From contig CM049316.1 of NCBI GenBank assembly GCA_026874595.1, forward strand, positions 7,270,339 through 7,334,338: a stretch of DNA of 64,000 bases, written 5' to 3'. The notes under the pieces were generated by a model that was not told where the DNA came from, ran no database searches, and saw nothing but the letters and a program-made list of their open reading frames with translations. The position numbers were made by a program, and so were the translations under genes. The DNA is from Sipunculus nudus (taxonomy: Eukaryota > Annelida > Sipuncula > Golfingiida > Sipunculidae). Of the stretch, positions 56,524 through 64,000 are shown piece by piece (the stretch's first letter is position 1; every line of letters begins with the position of its first letter).

Positions 56524-56975
56524 AAAATCTTATGGATTTTCATTAAACTCCTTATACATATTTACCTATAAAGTTTCTCACCTCAATTAAATTCTCTGCA
56601 AAATTCACATATATTGAGTGAGGTCACAGGCCACCAGGCTGCTTTGTACAGGCCTATGTGTGGTGTGACTATGATAACATATGAGGATTTAAGAATTTTG
56701 ATAACTCAACAGAAATATTAATCAGTATAATATCTCACCTAAGTTTGATTTCCAGAAAAATCCATGCATATTTAATGAGGTCAGAGGACCACACTGGTGG
56801 TACTGTGATGACCTGAAAAAGTCTGATGGTTTTTCAAGAAAGTCATAATGAGTATTAACCAAAAAGTTACTCACCTGAACTACATTCTCAGCAAAATTCA
56901 TGCATATTTAATGAGATCCAAAGTCACAAGATATGCAACAGGCATATTGTGCAACATTTGCCGTGCTCTGATGTT
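56524..56975. repeat. dispersed repeat family B, copy 2 (intergenic)
   Basis: It shares with 3412-3836 the modules around ctcagcaaaattcatgcat and atttaatgag and the terminal atatgcaacaggcatatt, in the same orientation. A gttctgttaatgc motif occurs on both sides of the element (about 56473 and 56971), which may mark its real ends. Confidence 0.75.
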
Positions 56976-58580
56976 CTGTTAATGCTGTTCTTATTTCTAG
57001 AACAAAATTTGATGATGCTGGCATATGTCTTTCCATAATTACATGTAAAGCTGATCTGATAATACTGATATAGTTATAATACTGATCTAGTTAAAAGAGT
57101 AATCTTGCCATGCTGATGAACAGCCATTCCATATTTAATTTTTAATGACATTACAGCAACTTAATAGTAAAAGTTGATTTTCCCCTAAAAAAATATTCAA
57201 TTGAACACATCACCATTTCTGGAACAGTGAAAATTTAATTTTAGCATTTACACAGTACTTATCAACATATTGTGATTTTATCTCTCTCATCTTGTGGCAA
57301 AAGAAATTGTTTTCACACAGCTGATTGCTGCTGAGTGAACTTAAATGGACATAATCAGGACCCATATTATGCCTATTCTTTCACACTATCAGTTCAGTTT
57401 TGCTTCATACAAACCTTTCCCAGCAAAACCAACCAAGCACACAGTCACAGTACCTCGCATACGGCTGTTTAACACCTTGTTATGGTTCTGCTTGTTGGTA
57501 AACACAGTCCACTTGTTTGTCTACCATAAAAAGGCTATGGGACCAAAGATCTGATTGTGAGCTGCTACACGCTTAGTTTCTGCCAGCAGAAACATGCATT
57601 ACAATTTTTGGGCCAAGTCAGTCAGGGCATCTCCTGATTAACACGTTGTGGCTTGGGCGACTTGCACTGTGTTTATGTTGACACCTGTGATCACGCCCGG
57701 TGGACTGTTTTTAACACTTGTTTACAGGAGTAGGGCAAACAGTTCCAGGGCAATATTTTGGCAGGTACAAATTTAGTTTTAAGGGAAGAAGCTATCCTTT
57801 GTGTTAATTCAACATGCTTTACAGGTGATTAGGCCCCTTTAAGAACCTGGGATCTTTGCTAAAAGATCATGTGGCTATGACGGAATGTTCACTCATTCAT
57901 ACTTAATGCACAGGGTACATAAAAGTGAAATAAATTCTATCGGACCCAGACTTTTTATAGATTTATTTTTTACATACAACAGTAGAATATAATTTACACT
58001 TGTAAATACTTGGTTTGATCCTGGTCCCAGAGGTCTGTACACAACACGATTTATCCTTAAATATATGACAAAAAGGCACATGGTAATCCAGGTATGCAAG
58101 TTTAGAAAGATGCATGTAAATCAGTCAGAATAAAGAATATAAACCAGTCCATAGTCCATGGATGTATACTAAAAATATTTACAGATATCCACCACCTAAA
58201 ACATTCAGTGACCATACTAGTATTTGGCACAATTGTTAAGCAACTTTTGCTCAAAATGTCTTGGAACCTTGCAGTTGATCCATTAAAATACTGTGTAACT
58301 GAAATTGTCCAGTCTCTAATTTGTAAATGTATGTAGATTTGTCATGTAAGAAAACTGACAAATTGGTTTCATATATAAATCAACTGGTCCCTGTGCATCT
58401 AAAATGTGTACTGATACTCTGTTGTGCTGGACAAAAAGACACTGTTTAGTTGAAAAAAAATTCCAGATGGTTCATGTTTTTATGTGGTTTTATTAAATCT
58501 CCTTTATTTTAGAAATCCTGTTCTTTCAAATTGTGTGATTTTAATTTAAACAGTGCATGGAAGAAATCACCATGAATACT
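56976..58580. other. intergenic sequence between the convergent genes
   Basis: AT-rich. A 69-codon plus-strand frame at 57345 has no family I recognise and no splice context. Nothing else can be supported. Confidence 0.5.
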
Positions 58581-58587
58581 TTTAGAA

Positions 58588-58593
58588 TTTATT
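58588..58593 (-). terminator. candidate poly(A) signal, minus strand
   Basis: AATAAA on the minus strand 54 bp after the TGA of the TSNAXIP1-like gene; further hexamers lie at 58503 and 58489. Confidence 0.5.
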
Positions 58594-58646
58594 TTTATGT
58601 GTATTGGCACTTATTCACATAGCAATATGTTTTGAGTATTGTCCTC

Positions 58647-58845
58647 TCACTGTCGTTTGCCAATGCGTTTGATGTTGCCGTTTTGTAGTCGGCTGATTAG
58701 GCTTGACTGTTCTTCAGGGTCTGCTTTATCAAAGTTTTCTCGCTGACATTTAAATGCCCAGCTCAAGTATCTGTCCATGTCAGCCTGCTCAATCTCAGGA
58801 TCTACCAATGTGATGGCTCTCTGAAGCTCATTCAGGGTCACGGGG
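58647..58845 (-). CDS. TSNAXIP1: TSNAXIP1-like terminal exon
   Basis: PVTLNELQRAITLVDPEIEQ, then YLSWAFKC and the basic end NIKRIGKRQ with TGA. Human ends with the TIDPSLDKQTVNTYMSQAFQ region and DIRRVGP. Its acceptor (ataaatttcag) is the last unit of a 44-bp tandem repeat. Confidence 0.92.
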
Positions 58846-61800
58846 CTGAAATTTATAAATATAGATATGTCACTACCCTGTCCAATGGTCTGGAATTTAT
58901 AAAAATATATATACATTACTAATCTTAGCCAATGGTTTGATATTTATAAATGTAGATACATCAATACCCTACCAATGGTCTGAAATGTATAAATATATAT
59001 CTGTCCCTACCCTGCCCAATAGTATGAATTGTACAAATATAGATATATCACTACCCTAGCCAATAGTCTGAAATTTCTAAATATAGATACATCACAACCT
59101 AGACAAAAAAAATAGATACAGAACTACTATGGCTAAAGGCATTTAACTGATAAAATCTAGGTGTATCACTACTTTGGCCAATGTTCTGAAGTTTTAATAA
59201 ACTCTAGGTACTGACATGTCATGACCATGCTAGGGCATGGCCTGACATTAATAAATCAAGGTGTGTCAATTCCCTGGCCCCAGAAATGAATAATTGCCAA
59301 TGTATTCATCATGACTGACTTCCTGCAATGTAATTATCATATTCATGTATGCTTGACAAATGTGTATGTGTAAATGTGTTTTTATATTCCATGCTGAGGG
59401 TAATACTTAAAACTTTGACAACTTGAGCTTAAACTGATAATGATTACTTTAATTTTGCTGAGACAGTAAAATATATAATTTTGATACATATTTTAGATTT
59501 TCATATATCATGAAAATGAATTCATATTCTCTTTGTTTCAATCATATACTTAATTTTGTTCAAATTTGAGAAAATAACTTACTTGATTTGTAAACAGTTT
59601 GATTTATTTCAGTACTCACTTGCTCTCATCCAGGGCAGCCTTGATCTCCTCCACATACTGAATCCGCTCCTGTTTGATCTGTTTCTTTACAGCATCCAAA
59701 AACGGTCCCACATGGCCCTCATCATCCTGAAAACATTAGTGTTAATTATTATTATGTCATAGTCAGGATCAATTATGACAGATGCAGAGTTAGACCATAC
59801 TGCTTACCATAAAGCTTTATCATACGACTTAATCCCCTTCTCTAAAGACTCTTTACAAGTTATATAAAAATTATTCATTTACTATGTATTTTATTCTGTC
59901 TTTCTTAATGATCAGATGTTGCATACTTTTAAGCCTCATTTTATACAGCGATACAATCTGCAGCCAATTCTACTCTGAGAGATGTATGATCTTTTCTTGA
60001 TTATCACATTCATTGAATAAAATGTCCACCCACAGGCTGCATGGTGTATTTAGAAAACAAACTGATCTCCATACCTGAAGGAAGAGGTTTTTGTATTCAA
60101 GAGTTTCTGCCTCCTTTGCCTCCAGTTCAGTCTCTGCCGCTGTTGATAAAGCTGTCAAGACGCTGTCATCAAAACTTGGAAAGAATTCGCCCAGTGCTGC
60201 CTGGAAATCTGCTTTGGAGAGTGAACCCAGGTTGCCACGTTCAACGTCCAACCTCGTCAAGTGGTTCAGGAGTTTGACAGTCGCCTCGATGTCCTGATGA
60301 TGAAGTTCTTCATCCATCTAAAAATGATAACACAGGATCACATGTATGTTTACATATGTCTATGTCCTGTACTTGGGAGTTTTTATGAGATATATAACTG
60401 ATACTGAGCAGGCATCAATTTCCTTTCAGTCGTATTTTTACAATGATTCCCTGTAGAGTGCATTTTTTTAATGGAAGGGTACTATAAGATGTGTTACACT
60501 GTGCATCATAGCTGGTAACAATTATGGCAATAAAGTGTGGGGGTATATGCCCATGAAAGCAGATCCATATTGTTAGTGCCAGCTACAGTAGTCGCATGAC
60601 AAAATTACTGTCAAATATTGTGACAATCAGCAGCCATTTGGGAGACATTTGGTAACAGATGACAGACAATGCACCATTATATAAGTTCACAGAGCAAACT
60701 GAAAGTTGAGCTGGTCTGCATCTAATCAATCACCTGACTGAAAAGTAAATAAAATCATTAGGTTTCCACAAACAGTGCTGTTTTAAGTACTGGTAACTGT
60801 ATCTGGTACACATCTGTGATATATCTTTTAATGTTGGAAATCTCAGGGTGGAACCACTTTGAAGCAGCTTCAAGTCTTTATACAACTACAGTTGATCAAA
60901 ATACTTGGCTAATGCTATTTTAGGATTTATGTTACCTCTCCAGTGAGAATACTCCAGAATATCCCAATTGGCTGGTCATGGGCGTAGCGCTGGCAGGCAT
61001 CGTGCAGGTTATATCCCCACTCCACCACCAGCTGCTCGATACCAAACCGACGCTGTAGGTAAGTGTGTAAGAAATCTGCCAGATCCTCCCTTTTTCCATC
61101 TGTCTTCTGTAAAAGCAAAATAATAACATGCCTTGAGAAAATAACCTTGCATGTTGTCACACTGCTGCCCTGAATGTGCATGTGTATCTAATTACAAAAC
61201 ATGGCAATGCTGACCAAAATATTTTAATAGAATTAATGAAACAGCTGCTATAGCTTAAGATTTGTCAATGATCTCAGACACATAACAAGGGCTGTTTGTT
61301 TATACACAGGGTTTCATATATAGCTTTATCCCATACTAATTACAAGGGATGTGTGTCAATACATACTGGTAGGGTAAAATATTCAGCATGATCTTGGATG
61401 CATTTCAAGAGATGTACATATGTTAATACACAAGGTTTAATATTCAGCATATTCATGAACATGTTACAAAGGATGTAAGTTAATACACAAGGTTTAATAT
61501 TCAGCATATTTATGAACATGCTACAAAGGATGTATGTTAATACACAAGTTTTAATATTCAACATATTCATGAACATGTGACAAAGGATGTATGTTTATAC
61601 ACAAGGTTTAATATTCAGCATATATTAATGAAATGTGACAAAGGATGTATGTTTATACACAAGGTTTAATATTCAGCATATTCATGAACATGTTACAAAG
61701 GATGTATGTTTATACAAAAGGTTTAATATTCAGCATATTCATGAACATGTGACAAAGGATGCATGTTTATACACCAGGTTTAATATTCAGCATATTCATA

Positions 61801-63706
61801 AACATGTGACAAAGGATGTATGTTTATACACAGGGTTTAATATAAAGCATTATTTCAGACTCATTACAAGTGGATTGTATGTTTATACACATGGTTTAAT
61901 ACACAGCATGGTCCAGAGGAATTTGTGTCATATATACATACTCCTGCATCATGTGCTCCTTTCTCCCTCCAGATGTCTCTGATAAGCAGGTTACAGTCAC
62001 GCTTACCAAGGCGACGGTTCCTGACTTTACCTTCATACTGTAAATACTTAGGAACAGTGGGGCCAGTACCCTGCAACACACATTAAAAAAATAGCATTAT
62101 CATATTTTGTTGACAAGCCTTATTCATATTCAGTATGTCTCAAGTCTGTAACTTTATGTTCTACTTAATTGATAAACAATAATGCTAGTTATACATAAGT
62201 GTATTTTGTTGTACATTTAAATTTAGTTGTGTGTGTATTCATACAGAAAAAAAACATATTTAGCATTTTTCAGACTTTGTTGTAAATTTGTACATCGATC
62301 ATAGCTTTTACCAATACATCATCTAAGAAATTTGCAATTTTATAACTTTACAAGCAAAATATAAATATATTGTAAAGCAAAAGTTTCATATCATGGCAAA
62401 ATAAAGTTTCTGAAGAAGTGCATAGGTCAAAGCTGAGGGGTCAAAGGTTATCTTGCTCACCTGTCCATCAAAGTATTCAGCCCCGCCCATGTCCATACCA
62501 CTGCTGCCTCCTGTGATCTCCTGTAGAAGGACGTCCACCAGTTCCTTACTCGTTTTACCCTCAGACAGTTCCTTCCAGCGTGAAATGCCCCCAGCAACGT
62601 GGTCAGCACATTTCTCCCACTCTGGTCTGTTATCATATCAGGGGAACAGGTTCATTCAATATTTACAATGCTTTGTATCATTCTAATTTACCTGAACTCA
62701 TTGGCCTTGTCTTTTAAGATAATGTATATGTGTGCATGTTTAAGTCTTGATTTGGCTTCCTAAGTCTTTATGCAGGAAAAGTAGGTGGCTAAAATTAATA
62801 TTTGGAGCATCCCCTCCCCCCTTCGGAACATTATGTAATACTACTACCCACAGCCTCTGTAAATTACTTAGTAATGTAAGATTCACTTATGAAGGTACAA
62901 CAGATTAGAGAAAGTGCATCTCAGTTCACCTGATGGTCTGCCTGTTTGGAATAGAAATTATATGTTACATGTTGGTGATGAGGTGATGTCTGAACATCTT
63001 TCCGCTGGTTGAATGAATTGGATGTCTTGCTGCTTCATGGACTACTTACAAGAAGTGTAGGAAAACTTGCCCATGGCTGGCAGACTTAAGGTGTGTTTTT
63101 CCTGTATGTCAATGTAAGAAAACAAAAAATTATCTTACCTTGGTGTGGCTGATCGTCTCAGCTGTTCACTCTCAACATAGAAATCGTCTCTCTGCTTCAG
63201 CACTTGTTTGTAAGTCTGCAGGAGCGCACTTCACAAAAAATAAATATGAAATTATCATGTGGATGCTCTGACAGATGCTGTGACAGATGTGACTGACCTG
63301 ATAGAAAAAATATCATACAGACTAATAATGCACTCTCTTGATGGCAGTGATCGAGTATGAACACAATACTTTAATATATAGGTGTAAAATTATTTAACAG
63401 AAAGGGACCCTAACTGTTTAGAGGATTGATGTTTCAGTGTTGCACTGGATCTTTGATTAAAACAAAACTATTGATAGTACTATTCATTCAATCTATTTTT
63501 ATAACTTATCTTGGTAAAATTAAATACTGTGTAATTCTTTAGCTGTACAAATGATACATTATGCTCAATGAACATTCCTTACAACTATATAAAAGTTATG
63601 TTTAAATATGGATCAGGATGCCATCAATAGTTTCAATGACTTACTCATGTTCATCCTGTAGTTTTTTAAAATCGTCTCTCATTTCCAACATTTCCTTTTC
63701 AAGTTC
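58647..63706 (-). CDS. TSNAXIP1: TSNAXIP1 homologue, last eight coding exons
   Basis: Translin-associated factor X-interacting protein 1 is a coiled-coil protein found in germ cells of mammals, thought to work with TSNAX in spermatogenesis. Eight exons join in phase to give 388 residues ending GNIKRIGKRQ; the upstream N-terminal exons are beyond 64000. In order: a coiled-coil piece (LEKEMLEMRDDFKKLQDEHD), then RPEWEKCADHVAGGISRWKE and KELVDVLLQEITGG, then TVPKYLQYEG and LLIRDIWREK, FLHTYLQRRFG, FWSILTGE, and VTLNELQRAITLVDP. Human TSNAXIP1 has RPDWTKCEDVVAGGPERW, VDVLLEEIGSG, PAFLRFDG, FLEHRFG and LMTIDPSLD at matching places. The gene lies tail to tail with the ANKRD27-like gene. Confidence 0.92.
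58846..59277. repeat. 44-bp tandem repeat carrying the acceptor of the last TSNAXIP1-like exon
   Basis: About eight or nine decaying units of 43-47 bp, each with ctgaaatttataaat, atagatacatcactaccct and gccaatggt. On the minus strand every unit ends with a tttataaatttcag-like 3' splice site; the unit nearest the exon is the real acceptor. Units become more diverged away from the exon. Confidence 0.8.
59620..59726 (-). CDS. TSNAXIP1: TSNAXIP1-like exon 7 in window
   Basis: DDEGHVGPFLDAVKKQIKQE, then RIQYVEEIKAALDES, a helical segment matching EDEEGQSEPFVQKLWEQYMDE of human. Ends in phase 2 before gtgagt. Confidence 0.9.
60075..60317 (-). CDS. TSNAXIP1: TSNAXIP1-like exon 6 in window
   Basis: MDEELHHQDIEATVKLLNHL, then LSKADFQAALGEFFPSFDDS and ETLEYKNLFLQ. 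It aligns with TVAQLLKEMTNADSQ, MEQFNTVLKSTFPLKTEE and LLNYRSLFM of human. The layout resembles a degenerate EF-hand-like helix pair. Donor gtatgg. Confidence 0.92.
60936..61106 (-). CDS. TSNAXIP1: TSNAXIP1-like exon 5 in window
   Basis: KTDGKREDLADFLHTYLQRR, then FGIEQLVVEWGYNLHDACQR and FWSILTGE. It matches the FFFNFLEHRFGPSDAMAWAY and FYAVLMGK parts of human TSNAXIP1. Donor gtaaca. Confidence 0.93.
61340..61915. repeat. 57-bp intronic minisatellite, about nine units
   Basis: The unit contains ggtttaatattcagcata, ttcatgaacatgtgacaaag and gatgtatgtttatacacaa. Starts are 57 bp apart (61434, 61491, 61548). Because 57 is a multiple of three, both strands stay open for 78-115 codons, but these frames are only the repeat. 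Confidence 0.9.
61942..62070 (-). CDS. TSNAXIP1: TSNAXIP1-like exon 4 in window
   Basis: GTGPTVPKYLQYEGKVRNRR, then LGKRDCNLLIRDIWREKGAH. Human has AIPAFLRFDGLVENKKPSKK and VVNLLKDAWKERL. Acceptor ttgcag, donor gtatgt. The exon is directly next to the 57-bp minisatellite. Confidence 0.92.
62461..62626 (-). CDS. TSNAXIP1: TSNAXIP1-like exon 3 in window
   Basis: PEWEKCADHVAGGISRWKEL, then SEGKTSKELVDVLLQEITGG and a Gly/Met-rich GSSGMDMGGAEYFDGQ. The CxDxVAGGxxRW signature is shared with human TSNAXIP1. Donor gtgagc. Confidence 0.93.
63139..63228 (-). CDS. TSNAXIP1: TSNAXIP1-like exon 2 in window
   Basis: DALLQTYKQVLKQRDDFYVE, then SEQLRRSATPR, matching the STLKERDQFFSELQEIQRTSTPR stretch of human. 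The acceptor is tgtgaag, an unusual AAG, and has little pyrimidine next to it. Donor gtaaga. Confidence 0.88.
63645..63706 (-). CDS. TSNAXIP1: TSNAXIP1-like exon 1 in window
   Basis: ELEKEMLEMRDDFKKLQDEH, a coiled-coil segment, ends in phase 2 before gtaagt; the acceptor is cctcag. Human counterpart: LDTLRASYEEVRKEHE. Confidence 0.88.
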
Positions 63707-64000
63707 CTGAGGATTAAATAAGGAGCTTTGTCAGTAACACTTACAGCCAACACACTATATTTGTAAATAATTTAACATAATCACAAACGGACATCCTTCA
63801 GATAATGTAAGGTGAACATATTAATTGTGATTGAATAATCATATACTCTAAGTGTCAAAGGCTATTCACATGGTAAAACAAGAAATTACAGAAATTATAC
63901 ACAAATCAAGGTAAAATTATCCAAGATTAAAAGAACACATTTACGAGACAACAATTTTTGAGAAAATTTGCCTTGATATGAAACATATTCAGGGAAAGGA

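Larger units (their letters stand above)
62071..64000. other. 5' introns of the TSNAXIP1-like gene in window
   Basis: AT-rich introns around the first four exons. From 63707 to the end of the window I found no further exon on either strand. Confidence 0.5.

Noticed and set aside
57345-57554. 69-codon plus-strand frame between the genes
   Set aside because: No recognised family, no splice or conservation support, and its length is compatible with chance.
60041-60297. Plus-strand frames over TSNAXIP1-like exon 6
   Set aside because: They are antisense shadows of a conserved coding exon.
61340-61982. Plus- and minus-strand frames of 78-115 codons in the TSNAXIP1-like intron
   Set aside because: They are the 57-bp minisatellite, whose length is a multiple of three and which lacks stops in these frames.

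Overview
The window is nuclear DNA of an animal. It is AT-rich, and its two genes are cut into many short exons with GT..AG introns. Both proteins are animal proteins. The mix of diverged dispersed repeats, a LINE tail and minisatellites suggests a lophotrochozoan, perhaps a bivalve mollusc. That placement is inference, since I could not search a database.

Layout. (1) 565-50826, plus strand: 25 coding exons of an ANKRD27 (VARP) homologue; the first coding exon or exons lie before the window. Read in order, the exons give an N-terminal region, a VPS9 domain, a first CHPLCxCxxC zinc fingernail, a first ankyrin block, a Pro/Ser-rich linker, a second zinc fingernail, a second ankyrin block and a long polar C-terminus. 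All exon phases agree, giving about 1,159 residues. (2) 11837-43352: intron 19 holds about 31.5 kb of one 34-bp tandem unit (about 927 copies), half of the window. It starts 17 bp after the exon 19 donor and is built from nested higher-order duplications (about 5.5, 7.3-7.45 and 1.19 kb). (3) 50827-58646: a convergent intergenic region with a long 3'UTR, a possible alternative last exon, a decayed minus-strand LINE tail, a degenerate tandem repeat and a dispersed repeat also found in intron 6. (4) 58647-63706, minus strand: the last eight coding exons (388 residues) of a TSNAXIP1 homologue, with two minisatellites in its introns. Its 5' exons lie beyond the window.

The two genes lie tail to tail and have no evident functional link: VARP is an endosomal Rab21 exchange factor and retromer/VAMP7 adaptor, and TSNAXIP1 is a coiled-coil protein linked to spermatogenesis. 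The unusual object is the giant satellite inside one intron. It splits the VARP coding sequence exactly between its N-terminal and C-terminal halves, and its copies carry shared private mutations from which the order of duplication can be read. The many short minus-strand reading frames inside the array are by-products of the repeat, not genes.
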